Part shown: positions 34,075-43,378 of the stretch, one piece after another | Layout of the letters: each line of letters begins with the position of its first letter | How positions within the stretch are numbered: position 1 is the stretch's first letter | Program-made: the position numbers and the translations under genes | The notes under the pieces: model-generated | What the model saw: only the letters and a program-made list of their open reading frames with translations | Told to the model about the DNA's origin: nothing | Database searches by the model: none | Source: Caryophanales bacterium UBA1709 | Lineage (GTDB): Bacteria > Bacillota_I > Bacilli_A > RFN20 > UBA1709 | Reading direction: 5' to 3' | Assembly (NCBI GenBank): GCA_002317215.1 | Contig: DCJD01000010.1 | Span: forward strand, 1 to 64,000 | DNA: 64,000 nt

Positions 34075-34188
34075 ATGAAAGTTAGACCTTCAGTTAAACC
34101 AATTTGCGATAAGTGTAGAGTTATTCGTAGAAAAGGCCGTGTTATGGTTATCTGCGAAAACCCAAAACATAAGCAAAGACAAGGTTAG
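34075..34188 (+). CDS. rpmJ: 50S ribosomal protein L36
   Basis: 37 residues, [19 protein letters not shown] then [17 protein letters not shown]. The C-X2-C ... C ... H pattern is the zinc-ribbon form of L36. AAGGAGGA lies 8 nt upstream. It is at its usual place between infA and rpsM. Confidence 0.97.
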   Translation: MKVRPSVKPICDKCRVIRRKGRVMVICENPKHKQRQG

Positions 34189-34203
34189 TAAGGAGGAAAA
34201 GGT

Positions 34204-34578
34204 ATGGCACGTATTTCAGGTGTTGATATTCCAAATGACAAGCAAGTTAAATATTCTTTAACTTATATCTACGGTATTGGTGAACCAACTGCTAGTAAAG
34301 TTTTAGCTGCTTGTAAAATTGATGAACAAAAGAGAGTTAAAGATCTAAGTGAAGAAGAATTAACTAAGATCAGAAATGAAATCGCTAAATATAAAACAGA
34401 AGGCGATGCAAGAAGAGAAGTTGCTTTAAATATTAAGAGACTTCAAGAAATTGGCAGTTACAGAGGTAAAAGACATAAACAATCTTTACCATGTCGTGGT
34501 CAAAGAACTAAGACTAATGCAAGAACTTGCAAAGGTCCTAGAAAGACAATTGCTAATAAGAAAGTTGCTACTAAGTAG
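34204..34578 (+). CDS. rpsM: 30S ribosomal protein S13
   Basis: 124 residues: [20 protein letters not shown], and the C-terminal tail [20 protein letters not shown], which reaches the P-site tRNA. AAGGAGGA precedes. Confidence 0.98.
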   Translation: MARISGVDIPNDKQVKYSLTYIYGIGEPTASKVLAACKIDEQKRVKDLSEEELTKIRNEIAKYKTEGDARREVALNIKRLQEIGSYRGKRHKQSLPCRGQRTKTNARTCKGPRKTIANKKVATK

Positions 34579-34592
34579 AAAGGAGAATAAAT

Positions 34593-34979
34593 ATGGCTAC
34601 AACAGTTACTCGTAAAAAGAAAGCTAAAAAAGTTGTCGTTAAGGGAGTTGCACATATTCATTCAACTTTCAATAACACAATCGTAACTATCACAGATGAA
34701 CAAGGTCATGCAGTTTGCTGGGCAAGTGCTGGTGGTCTTGGATTCAAAGGTAGTAAAAAATCAACTCCATTTGCTGCACAACAAGCAAGTGAAGCTGCTG
34801 CAAAAGCTGCTTTAGATTTCGGAATGAAGGTTGTTGACGTTAACGTCAAAGGACCAGGTCCTGGTAGAGAAGCAGCTGTTAGAAGTTTGCAAACTGCTGG
34901 ATTAACAATTCAATCTATTGTTGATGTTACTCCAATTCCACATAATGGATGCCGTCCTCCAAAGAAACCAAGAGGATAA
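34593..34979 (+). CDS. rpsK: 30S ribosomal protein S11
   Basis: 128 residues with [30 protein letters not shown] and terminal [12 protein letters not shown]. It forms the platform by S21/S18 and contacts mRNA upstream of the P site. AAAGGAGA precedes. Confidence 0.98.
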   Translation: MATTVTRKKKAKKVVVKGVAHIHSTFNNTIVTITDEQGHAVCWASAGGLGFKGSKKSTPFAAQQASEAAAKAALDFGMKVVDVNVKGPGPGREAAVRSLQTAGLTIQSIVDVTPIPHNGCRPPKKPRG

Positions 34980-35031
34980 TTCATTATTAATGTTTAAAAA
35001 CAAATTTTCAAAATAGTAGGAGGCAAACTGA

Positions 35032-35988
35032 ATGAAAAAATTTGAACAACCAAAATATAAAATTGTTGAATTAAAAGATGAAGAAAACTATGGTAAGTTC
35101 GTTATTGAACCTTTAGAAAGAGGTTTTGGAACCACTATTGGAAATGCTTTAAGAAGAGTATTATTATCATCTTTACCTGGCGCTTCCGTTTATTCTGTCG
35201 CTATTACTGGAGCTCGTCATGAGTTCTCAGCACTCGATGGAGTCGAAGAAGATATTACATCAATCATACTAAATCTTAAAGATTTAGTATTAACAATTGA
35301 TGATGCAGAGAATGTTACTAAAGATTTACATATTGATGTTATTGGTCCTTGTGAAATCACAGGTGCTGACATTGAATGCCCTCTTGGTGTTGATGTTGTA
35401 AACAAAGATTTACATATTGCAACACTTGCTAAAGGTGGCAAATTCAATGCAACATTACATGCTAAAAATTCTAGAGGTTATGTAACTAGTGAAAACAACT
35501 CAGTATTAGAAGATACTGGTGAAGCTAGTGTTATTTATACTGATAGTAAATATTCTCCTGTTACAAAAGTTGCATATACAATTGACTCAACTCGTGTTGG
35601 CCAAGATGCATCTTATGATAAATTAACTGTTGAGATTTGGACTAATGGTGGTTTAAAACCTCAAGAAGCTATTGCTTTAGCAGCCCATATCTTAGTTGCT
35701 CACTTACAACCAATTGAAGCATTAGAAACTCAAGTAGTTGAAGTTGAAGTAATGAAAGAAACTGTTGAAGAAAATGTCAATGAATGGTTAAATAGACCAA
35801 TTGAGGATTTAGCACTATCAGCTAGAGCTTATAACGGTTTAAAGAGAGCTAACTTTGCTTTAATCTCTGATATCTGTGCTGTTACAGAAGAAGATTTAAA
35901 TAAAGTTAGAAATCTTGGAAAGAAATCCACTTTAGAAATTAAGAATGCTTTATTAGATAAGAAACTTAATTTCAAAAACTACGAATAA
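35032..35988 (+). CDS. rpoA: RNA polymerase subunit alpha
   Basis: 318 residues: N-terminal dimerisation domain (FVIEPLERGFGTTIGNALRRVLLSSLPG in part) and C-terminal domain (ARAYNGLKRANFALISDICAVTEEDL in part) with the helix-hairpin-helix that binds UP elements and regulators such as Spx. The 52-bp gap before it carries AGGAGGC. Confidence 0.98.
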   Translation: MKKFEQPKYKIVELKDEENYGKFVIEPLERGFGTTIGNALRRVLLSSLPGASVYSVAITGARHEFSALDGVEEDITSIILNLKDLVLTIDDAENVTKDLHIDVIGPCEITGADIECPLGVDVVNKDLHIATLAKGGKFNATLHAKNSRGYVTSENNSVLEDTGEASVIYTDSKYSPVTKVAYTIDSTRVGQDASYDKLTVEIWTNGGLKPQEAIALAAHILVAHLQPIEALETQVVEVEVMKETVEENVNEWLNRPIEDLALSARAYNGLKRANFALISDICAVTEEDLNKVRNLGKKSTLEIKNALLDKKLNFKNYE

Positions 35989-36000
35989 GGAGGAACTATA

Positions 36001-36396
36001 ATGTCACGTAAAAATATGCATGGTAAAGTTGGCGTAAAATTTAAAGCACCATTTACTGCAAGTAAAGAAAAGAATATGATGCGTAACTTAACTAGCGAAC
36101 TTATCAAATTTGGTGAAATCAAAGTTACTGAACATGTTGCACATGAATTAAAGAAAACTGCTGATCATATGATTACTTTAGCTAAAAAGAACACTTTAGC
36201 AGCTCGTAGACAAGCAGCTAGATATGTTCGTGATATCACAGTTGATAGCGAAGGCAAAGTTACAGCACTTCAAAAATTATTTAATGAATTAGGACCACGT
36301 TTTGCTAATAGAAATGGTGGTTACACTAGATCATTAAAGTTAGTTAACAGACAAGGAGATAATTCTCCAATGTGTCTAGTTAAATTTGTAGACTAA
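36001..36396 (+). CDS. rplQ: 50S ribosomal protein L17
   Basis: 131 residues (usual 112-128): N-terminus MSRKNMHGKVGVKF in place of the common SYRKLGR start, then LTSELIKFGEIKVTEHVAHELKK in part, and terminal RQGDNSPMCLVKFVD. It ends the ribosomal cluster; a strong terminator follows. Confidence 0.96.
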   Translation: MSRKNMHGKVGVKFKAPFTASKEKNMMRNLTSELIKFGEIKVTEHVAHELKKTADHMITLAKKNTLAARRQAARYVRDITVDSEGKVTALQKLFNELGPRFANRNGGYTRSLKLVNRQGDNSPMCLVKFVD

Positions 36397-36407
36397 TTAT
36401 TTTAATA

Positions 36408-36440
36408 GGCAGGCAGTAATTCTGCCTGCCTTTATCTTTT
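36408..36440 (+). terminator. Terminator of the ribosomal cluster
   Basis: GGCAGGCAG pairs with CTGCCTGCC around TAATT, followed by TTTATCTTTTT. This is the strongest hairpin in the window. Confidence 0.92.
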
Positions 36441-36450
36441 TATAAAAATC

Positions 36451-37269
36451 ATGAATAAACCAATTATCAAGATTTCTAATTTAGATTTTGGCTATACCAA
36501 AGATAAACCAATATTAAGTGATTTAAATCTAGAAATACAAAAAGGCAGTTATAATGTTATACTTGGCAAAAATGGATCAGGAAAGTCCACACTAGCTAAG
36601 CTTCTTTTAGGTCTAATTGAAAAAGATAAGGGAGACATTATTGTCGATGGTTTAGAGTTAAATGAGAAAAATGTATATGAGATTAGAAATAAAATTGGCA
36701 TAGTTTTCCAAAATCCTGATAATCAATTTATTGGTGCAACAGTTGCAGATGATATAGCTTTTGGTTTAGAAAACCATCTTGTTGAAAGTGAAAAGATGCA
36801 AGCAATTATTGATGATTTTTCTAAAAAGGTAAATATGTATAAATATCTTGATCATGAACCAAGCCATTTAAGTGGTGGTCAAAAACAAAGAGTTGCAATT
36901 GCAGGCGTTTTAGCAATGAATCCAAAGATTATTATTTTTGATGAAGCAACTAGTATGCTTGATCCTCGCGGGAAAAAAGAAATTAATGAACTAATTTTAG
37001 AAACTAGAAAGTTAGTAAAAGATATTACAATATTATCTATTACTCATGATGTTGAAGAAGCTATGAATGCCGATAACATCATAATTATTAATGATGGAAA
37101 AGTAGTAGATATTGACAGTCCTATTAATATTTTTAAAGATTCAAAAAGAATGCAAGAACTTGATTTAGATGTTCCTTTTGAATTTAAATTAATAAACGGA
37201 TTAAAAGATGCTGGGTTAAAAATTAAGTCTAATAATTTAGAACAATTGGGTGATGAATTATGTCGATAA
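36451..37269 (+). CDS. ecfA1: ECF transporter ATPase A1
   Basis: 272 residues: Walker A GKNGSGKST, Q-loop FQNPDNQFIGATV typical of EcfA, signature LSGGQKQR, Walker B IIIFDEATSMLDP. It energises vitamin uptake with EcfA2 and EcfT, shared by several substrate-binding S subunits. No clear ribosome site is seen; TATAAA lies 4 nt before the ATG directly after the terminator, so the start of the transcript is unclear. It overlaps ecfA2 by 10 bp. Confidence 0.95.
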   Translation: MNKPIIKISNLDFGYTKDKPILSDLNLEIQKGSYNVILGKNGSGKSTLAKLLLGLIEKDKGDIIVDGLELNEKNVYEIRNKIGIVFQNPDNQFIGATVADDIAFGLENHLVESEKMQAIIDDFSKKVNMYKYLDHEPSHLSGGQKQRVAIAGVLAMNPKIIIFDEATSMLDPRGKKEINELILETRKLVKDITILSITHDVEEAMNADNIIIINDGKVVDIDSPINIFKDSKRMQELDLDVPFEFKLINGLKDAGLKIKSNNLEQLGDELCR

Positions 37270-38111
37270 AGTTTAACCACGTATTTTTTAAGTACTATCC
37301 AAATTCAAGTATGGAACATATCGCTTTAAACGATATTAATTTTGATATTAATGATCATTCTTATACTGCAATAATAGGACATACAGGAAGTGGAAAATCC
37401 ACTCTAGTACAGCAAATTAATGCTTTGTTATTGCCAACTAGTGGTAATGTTTTAGTCAATGAATATAGTATTGATAATAAGTCTAAAATTGTTGGAATTA
37501 AGCAACTAAGAAAAGAAGTTGGAATGGTATTTCAATTTCCAGAATATCAATTATTTGAAGAAACATGCTTTAAAGATATTGCTTTTGGCCCAAAGAATTT
37601 TGGTTTTAAAGAAGAAGAATTAAAAGATAAAGCGATTGAATTATTAAAACTAGTAGGCTTAGATGAATCTTATCTAGAAAGATCTCCATTTGAACTATCT
37701 GGTGGTCAAAAAAGAAGAGTAGCAATAGCGGGAATTCTTTCTCTTGATCCTTCTATTTTAATACTAGATGAACCAACTGCTGGTTTAGATCCTAAAGGAG
37801 CAAAAGAGATGATGGATTTATTCGCTCGTTTATATAAAATGGGTAAAACTATTATTTTAGTAACTCATGATATGAATTATGTTTTAGAATATGCTACTAA
37901 TGCCGTTGTATTAAAAGAAGGAAGAATTGTTGATATTGATACACCAATTCATTTGTTTAGTGATGCTAAAAAATGTATTGAAAACGATATTGATGTTCCA
38001 TTATGCATTAAATATGCTTCTTTATTAAATTCAAAAGGATTAAAACTCGATATTAATACTATTAAAAATACAAACGATTTAATAGAACAAATCGTTAAGG
38101 AGAAAAAGTAA
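37260..38111 (+). CDS. ecfA2: ECF transporter ATPase A2
   Basis: 283 residues: Walker A GHTGSGKST, Q-loop FQFPEYQLFEETCFKDIAFGP in part (the EcfA2 signature), LSGGQKRRVAIAG and Walker B ILILDEPTAGLDP. It pairs with EcfA1. Its start lies within ecfA1 and it shares a base with ecfT. Confidence 0.95.
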   Translation: MSIKFNHVFFKYYPNSSMEHIALNDINFDINDHSYTAIIGHTGSGKSTLVQQINALLLPTSGNVLVNEYSIDNKSKIVGIKQLRKEVGMVFQFPEYQLFEETCFKDIAFGPKNFGFKEEELKDKAIELLKLVGLDESYLERSPFELSGGQKRRVAIAGILSLDPSILILDEPTAGLDPKGAKEMMDLFARLYKMGKTIILVTHDMNYVLEYATNAVVLKEGRIVDIDTPIHLFSDAKKCIENDIDVPLCIKYASLLNSKGLKLDINTIKNTNDLIEQIVKEKK

Positions 38112-38938
38112 TGAATAGCATTACATTAGGAAGATATGTTCCTGGCAACACATTACTTCATAAATTAGATCCAAGAACAAAGCTTTTTGGCTTATTTATT
38201 ATTCTTATTTCAATATTCTTTGATATTGGTTGGTTTCAATATGCTTTTTTAACACTTTCTATAATCGGTCTATTAATAATTTCTAAAACCTCATTATTTT
38301 CAATATTTTCCTCATTAAAACATATGTGGATGATGATGCTAATTCTATTAATAATAAATTGTTTTGTATATAAAGAAGGAATAGCTATCTTTACTATCAA
38401 ATCATTTACTTTATATTCTAGTGCTTTGATTAATACATTAGAGATATTTTTAAGATTATTTATGATGATTGCATTATCAACAATGTTAACCGCAACAACA
38501 AAGCCTTTAGAATTAACTTATGCTATCGAATGGTATTTCTCACCACTAAAGGTTATTAATTTCCCTGCTCATGAAATTGCAATGACTATTTCAATTGCTT
38601 TACGTTTTATTCCAACTTTATTAGATGAAACTTATAAAATAATGAAAGCCCAAGCAAGTAGAGGTGTAGATTTGCAAAATGGAACTTTGAAAGATAAAAT
38701 TAATGGCGTTGTTTCTTTGATTATCCCTTTATTTGTCTCTAGTTTCCAAAGATCTGAAGAATTAGCTAATGCTATGGAAGCAAGAGGATATAATCCTAGT
38801 GGAAAAAGAACAAGATATAGACAACTAAAATTCCATTTAGTAGATTTATTCTCATTATTTGGATGTATGCTAATCGTATTTATTACAATATTTACAGTTT
38901 ATAATGGCAGTTTATTTAACGGATTTTTAAGACCATGA
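38111..38938 (+). CDS. ecfT: ECF transporter transmembrane subunit T
   Basis: 275 residues, five to six membrane helices, with the two coupling-helix motifs ASRG and EARG (KAQASRGVDLQ and NAMEARGYNPSG) that contact the ATPases. It ends with TGA inside the truA start region (ATGA overlap). It is the scaffold for interchangeable S subunits; none are encoded in the window. Confidence 0.95.
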   Translation: MNSITLGRYVPGNTLLHKLDPRTKLFGLFIILISIFFDIGWFQYAFLTLSIIGLLIISKTSLFSIFSSLKHMWMMMLILLIINCFVYKEGIAIFTIKSFTLYSSALINTLEIFLRLFMMIALSTMLTATTKPLELTYAIEWYFSPLKVINFPAHEIAMTISIALRFIPTLLDETYKIMKAQASRGVDLQNGTLKDKINGVVSLIIPLFVSSFQRSEELANAMEARGYNPSGKRTRYRQLKFHLVDLFSLFGCMLIVFITIFTVYNGSLFNGFLRP

Positions 38939-39669
38939 GCAATATTAAATGTATAGTTTCATATAATGGAACTAATTTTAGTGGATGGCAAGTCCAAAAT
39001 GATAAAAGAAGTGTAGAAGGTGAGATTGAACTTGCTTTATTTAAGATATGTAAAGAAGAAATATCTATTATTGGTTCAGGAAGAACAGATAAAGGTGTTC
39101 ATTCATATGGTCAAACCTTTAACTTTAAATCAAATATAGAAATGAAAGAAGAACAATGGTTAAAAGCTTTAAATACCAATTTACCATATGATATTAGGAT
39201 TACTAATGTTGAGTTTGTTGACGATAACTTTCATAGTCGTTTTAGTTGTAAAGGTAAAACATATCAATATATATTGAATCAAGGAGATTTTGATCCAATT
39301 TATAAAGATATCGTTTATCAATATGGAAAGAAACTCGATATTGATAAAATGATTCATGCTGCTAATATGTTTATAGGCAAACATGATTTCCAATATTTTT
39401 GTTCTAATTCTATTGATGAAGTTAAAGACTTTGTTAAAGAAATATATTCATTTAATATAAAAGAAGAAAATAACCTAATCTATTTTTCTGTCGCTGGTAG
39501 TGGATTTTTAAGATATCAAGTTAGAATGATGGTTGGAACATTAATTGAAATTGGTGCAAATAGAAAAGATGAAACTATAATTAGCGAAAGATTAGACAAA
39601 AAAGGAGCGACTACTACTTCATTTAACGCTCCTAGCAATGGTTTATATCTATTAAAAGTTGAATACTAG
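38935..39669 (+). CDS. truA: tRNA pseudouridine(38-40) synthase TruA
   Basis: 244 residues: YNGTNFSGWQVQ, catalytic Asp in GSGRTDKGVHSYGQ, and GSGFLRYQVRMMVGTLIEIG in the second half. It isomerises uridines 38-40 of the tRNA anticodon arm. It follows ecfT by a 4-bp overlap, as in Bacillus. Its TAG stop shares the CTAG palindrome with the stop of the convergent gene. Confidence 0.96.
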   Translation: MSNIKCIVSYNGTNFSGWQVQNDKRSVEGEIELALFKICKEEISIIGSGRTDKGVHSYGQTFNFKSNIEMKEEQWLKALNTNLPYDIRITNVEFVDDNFHSRFSCKGKTYQYILNQGDFDPIYKDIVYQYGKKLDIDKMIHAANMFIGKHDFQYFCSNSIDEVKDFVKEIYSFNIKEENNLIYFSVAGSGFLRYQVRMMVGTLIEIGANRKDETIISERLDKKGATTTSFNAPSNGLYLLKVEY

Positions 39670-41393
39670 AATTTAAAGAAGTTTACAAATTTTGATACAA
39701 GATTAGTGATAGTTGCAGCAATTTTAGTTGCAATATTTGCTAATAAAACAGCAATTTTTTGGAAGAGTGATAATGATTCTTCCTTTTTATTATCAACAAT
39801 ATTTTCTATTCCATCCCCAATGACATTCATTGTGATGCCTAGATAAGATTCCTTACCATCTTTATAAGTTACTTTTAAGGAAACGTTATGCTCTCCAACT
39901 TCACTTTCGTGACCAGAATAGTTATCAACAATAAATGAAACATTTTGCATGTTATTTCCATCAATTGCGTCTGTTGAAATCAAGAAAGCAACTATTTCAT
40001 CTCTAGTCATTGAATTATATTGATTAATATTTATAAAACTACTATCAACATAAAAGACTGGGAAGATATCATCGGTAATTTTTATTGTTACTGTAAAATC
40101 GTTTGATGTATTACCGCTTGAATCCGTTACAGTAAACACTATTTTATATTCACCTGCTTTATCACTATTTTTAGAGTAATTATCGCTTTTTACAGTTATG
40201 TTTTTGCTTAAATCTCCATCACAATTATCATTAGCAGTTAATGAATTCATAATGTTGGATAATTTTAATGTGCTAGAGCAAGATTTTACATAACTATTAT
40301 TTCCATAAATCAAAGGTTTAGTATCGTCAATAACACTAACAGCGACATTTTTAAAAGTAGTGTTACCTGAACTATCAACACATTTATAGACTACATCATA
40401 AGTTCCGATTTTTCCGCTATTTAAAGTATATGAATCGCTATATAATTCAAAACCATCCTCTATATCCTCATCAGAATCATAATTATCTGAGACTGTAAAT
40501 AAACTCATAATAGTAGTGGTATCGATATGTGTATTGGTAGTTGCTTGAATAGTTTCAGGACCACTAATTGTAGGAGCAACAATATCTTCAACACGTATTG
40601 TAATAGTTAATTCACTTGTGTTTTCCGCTTCATCACTTACTTCAAAAGTAACTGTATAATCGCCAAGAATAAGTGGATCTACTGATGAATAATTATCTTC
40701 TTTAATGGAAATCTTATCACTAATATCCCCATCAACATTATCAATTGCGGTTAATTTACTTTGAATTTCTTCAACAGTAATTGGATCATCATAATCAGTT
40801 AATAATAAGGTATTTAGTCCTGCAATTGTAGGAGATTCTTCATCTCCGCTACAAAATAAAGTAATCTTTGTTGCTTTAACTTTATATGCATTTGGAACAA
40901 CAATCCCTTCAATATCATCATAATCTTCTAATAATCCGCTAACTGTATTATCAGATAATAAAGTTTCTTTGGTAAATAAACTAGTATTATAAGATAAGAT
41001 TAGAAAGTTATAAGATAATCCATCGTTTCCATGAAGACCATAAGTTTCTGAAGAAAGAGTAAATGTTTGGTTAGTAGAATAGCCTTCAATCATCTTAGTA
41101 ATACTTGTTTGGTCAGTTATTGTGAAAGTTGATGAATATGTATGATTTCCAAAAGATCCATCATAACTTCCATAATAATTAACTGTTGTTTTAGCATAAG
41201 CCTTATCTGTTTCTTGATCATAATATCCAAGATAAACAGTTAAAGGTAAGTCATAATTCTTTCCATAAAAAGTTACTTTATTTGGGACACTATCAGCAAA
41301 TACTTGTCTATTTTTATTTCCTGATAAAAAAGAGAAAGCAAAAGCTCCAAGTCCTAAGATAGATAATACAAAAAGCAAAATCTTCTTTTTCAT
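39666..41393 (-). CDS. Surface protein with four Ig-like (DUF5011-type) repeats
   Basis: A 575-residue secreted protein: signal peptide or anchor at residues 1-34, an unassigned N-terminal domain (35-185), then four Ig-like repeats at about 186-269, 272-356, 358-440 and 446-525. Each begins with a P.I/P.F segment and holds DN.DGD..... and a G.Y.V.F.V.D..GN pattern typical of DUF5011/cadherin-like folds. A C-terminal hydrophobic, amphipathic segment (541-575) may insert in the membrane; there is no LPXTG. Its role is probably adhesion or wall structure. AGGAGGA precedes the start. Its stop overlaps the truA stop and no terminator separates them. Confidence 0.85.
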   Translation of the reverse strand: MKKKILLFVLSILGLGAFAFSFLSGNKNRQVFADSVPNKVTFYGKNYDLPLTVYLGYYDQETDKAYAKTTVNYYGSYDGSFGNHTYSSTFTITDQTSITKMIEGYSTNQTFTLSSETYGLHGNDGLSYNFLILSYNTSLFTKETLLSDNTVSGLLEDYDDIEGIVVPNAYKVKATKITLFCSGDEESPTIAGLNTLLLTDYDDPITVEEIQSKLTAIDNVDGDISDKISIKEDNYSSVDPLILGDYTVTFEVSDEAENTSELTITIRVEDIVAPTISGPETIQATTNTHIDTTTIMSLFTVSDNYDSDEDIEDGFELYSDSYTLNSGKIGTYDVVYKCVDSSGNTTFKNVAVSVIDDTKPLIYGNNSYVKSCSSTLKLSNIMNSLTANDNCDGDLSKNITVKSDNYSKNSDKAGEYKIVFTVTDSSGNTSNDFTVTIKITDDIFPVFYVDSSFININQYNSMTRDEIVAFLISTDAIDGNNMQNVSFIVDNYSGHESEVGEHNVSLKVTYKDGKESYLGITMNVIGDGIENIVDNKKEESLSLFQKIAVLLANIATKIAATITNLVSKFVNFFKF

Positions 41394-41462
41394 TTTATTT
41401 CCTCCTACTTAAATAAATAGAAAAAAACTTAAAATTCCTAAATAATATTAAAAATATTAAAA

Positions 41463-41484
41463 AATGTACCATTTTAGGTACATA
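41463..41484 (-). terminator. Terminator after tRNA-Ser(CGA)
   Basis: TGTACC pairs with GGTACA around a 6-nt loop, followed on the minus strand by TTTTTT. Confidence 0.8.
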
Positions 41485-41494
41485 AGTAACAGTT

Positions 41495-41583
41495 TGGCGG
41501 AGGAAAAGGGATTCGAACCCTCGCTAGCTTGCACTACTGCTGGTTTTCGAAACCAGTCCCTTCAACCACTTGGGTATTCCTCC
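41495..41583 (-). tRNA. tRNA-Ser(CGA)
   Basis: Class II tRNA with acceptor GGAGGAA/TTCCTCC, anticodon stem CTGGT/ACCAG with loop TTCGAAA, a long variable arm, G discriminator and encoded CCA. Confidence 0.94.
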
Positions 41584-41590
41584 GTTAATA

Positions 41591-41619
41591 ATTATAATTT
41601 TTCTATGAAAATTATTCAA
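41591..41619 (-). promoter_or_regulatory. Promoter of tRNA-Ser(CGA)
   Basis: On the minus strand TTGAAT (41614-41619), a 17-nt spacer and TATAAT (41591-41596), 7 nt before the mature tRNA 5' end. Confidence 0.75.
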
Positions 41620-41634
41620 TCTGTCACTTAATTA

Positions 41635-41663
41635 TTTATAAACTAATATATTTAGTTTATAAT
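41635..41663 (+). promoter_or_regulatory. Promoter of the degenerate GGDEF/EAL gene, leaderless
   Basis: TTTATA, a 17-nt spacer and a perfect TATAAT (41658-41663) end 6 nt before the ATG at 41670. No ribosome site is present. Confidence 0.55.
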
Positions 41664-41669
41664 TTACAT

Positions 41670-43373
41670 ATGACTTTAGAACAAATTCTATTTTTTATAG
41701 TATTATCAATCACAATTTTTGCAATTGTGACTTTTATCATATTTACCATCATTACAACTACTACTGATGAGAAGTTTTTAAACTCACCTATTTTTAAATT
41801 AAAAAATAACTATATTATTTCAATAAACTTTAAAGATAAACAAGTTGGAATATTTGATAAAGATAATTCTAGAACGTTTAAATTAACTTATCTAGATTTT
41901 ATGAATTTAGTTGTTGAAAAAGACAAAAAGATCGTTGAAGAATGGTTTAATAATAATGCGAATAATTTAGAGAATGATGAATCATTACTTGCAAGTATTA
42001 AATATATTGAAAATGATAGATTGCTTGTTTTAAAACTTAATAAAATAGCCTATAAAGATGAAACACTATATGTTCTTGGTAATCAATTTGATGAAAAAAC
42101 TAGAAAGAATATTGAAGATAGTAAAGAAACAAGTTTAGTTCCAGTTAATGAATTAAAAGAATATGTAAGTGAAAGAATTAAAGATAGTAAATTTAAGGGA
42201 TATCAATTATTTGCACTTAATTTTAAGAATTATAAGAAAATATTAAATCGATATGGAAATGAGATTGCTAATCAATATGTTCTTCAATTAGCCACAACTA
42301 TTAAAGAAGAATTAGGAAAAGATTGTTTGCTCTATTCTAATATTGAAGATCAATTCATTTTATATACCGAAACTAATAGAACTAGAATTAAACAAATGAA
42401 TTATGCAAAAAAGTTGCATGATATATTGGAAGGATTCTTATATGTTGATATTTATCGATTTGAGATTGAACCAATTATTGGTGTATCTTCTTATAAAACA
42501 TATTCTACTAGTCTAGATGGAGTATTAAACGAAGCTATTATGAGTTCAAGATATGAGAAGGTTAAGATATTTAAGATTTATGATAGATTAGTATATGAAG
42601 GTATCAAGATTAGAAATATTCGTTTTAATGAATATAAAAGAATTAGAGACAATTTTGATAAGTATGTTTCTTTCTACCCGATTCATAGTTTAATTACATC
42701 AGAAACAATTGGTAACTTACCAAGTGTTAATATTAAAGATAGCAAATACTTTGATTCATTAAAGAAAATGCATGAAGAAGCTATTGAAAGAGATGATGTT
42801 AGAACTTTCCAAAATAAATTATTAGTTACCCAAATTAATAAATACTTAAGTTTAAAAAATCATAGTGAGCCATTATACATATATCTATCAAAAGATATGC
42901 TTAGAAGTTTAATTAAAAATTATCGAATTGAGCCGTCATATAAAGATTTAAAGGTAGTTGGAATTATGATGGATTATAACGAATTATTAAATGATTCTGG
43001 TGATCTTGAAAACTTAATTAAAGAAGGTAAAAACATAGGTATAGTATTTGGACTAAGCGCTACTGAAACATTAACTGTTAATAGTACTAAATTACTTCGT
43101 TATATGAATTGGTTAGTCTTACCGAATGCAATTAGTAAAAATATTAGTAACGATGAAAATAAAAAGAATATCCTAAGACAAATATTATTCTTTGTTAACA
43201 GATATAACTTAAGAATATTTGCCCACAGTATTGATAGCTATAAAGATGCTGCAATACTTAAGGATTTTGGAGTAAACTTTATGGAAGGAAGTTTACTTGA
43301 TGATCGTGATAATTTGGATTATAGTTCAATTAGAAAAGTAGCCAAATTAATGGATAAAGAAGAAGGAGAATAG
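41670..43373 (+). CDS. Membrane protein with degenerate GGDEF and EAL domains
   Basis: 567 residues: one N-terminal transmembrane helix (about 6-30), a PAS-like region (about 40-145), then a GGDEF-like domain (about 165-305) in which the active loop reads IEDQF at 225-229 instead of GGDEF. An EAL-like domain (about 320-560) follows in which [17 protein letters not shown] has NLP where EAL belongs, ending with [11 protein letters not shown]. Catalytic residues of both enzymes are missing, so it neither makes nor cleaves cyclic di-GMP; it might bind a nucleotide or act as a scaffold. It lies 5 bp before proS. Confidence 0.8.
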   Translation: MTLEQILFFIVLSITIFAIVTFIIFTIITTTTDEKFLNSPIFKLKNNYIISINFKDKQVGIFDKDNSRTFKLTYLDFMNLVVEKDKKIVEEWFNNNANNLENDESLLASIKYIENDRLLVLKLNKIAYKDETLYVLGNQFDEKTRKNIEDSKETSLVPVNELKEYVSERIKDSKFKGYQLFALNFKNYKKILNRYGNEIANQYVLQLATTIKEELGKDCLLYSNIEDQFILYTETNRTRIKQMNYAKKLHDILEGFLYVDIYRFEIEPIIGVSSYKTYSTSLDGVLNEAIMSSRYEKVKIFKIYDRLVYEGIKIRNIRFNEYKRIRDNFDKYVSFYPIHSLITSETIGNLPSVNIKDSKYFDSLKKMHEEAIERDDVRTFQNKLLVTQINKYLSLKNHSEPLYIYLSKDMLRSLIKNYRIEPSYKDLKVVGIMMDYNELLNDSGDLENLIKEGKNIGIVFGLSATETLTVNSTKLLRYMNWLVLPNAISKNISNDENKKNILRQILFFVNRYNLRIFAHSIDSYKDAAILKDFGVNFMEGSLLDDRDNLDYSSIRKVAKLMDKEEGE

Positions 43374-43378
43374 AAAAT

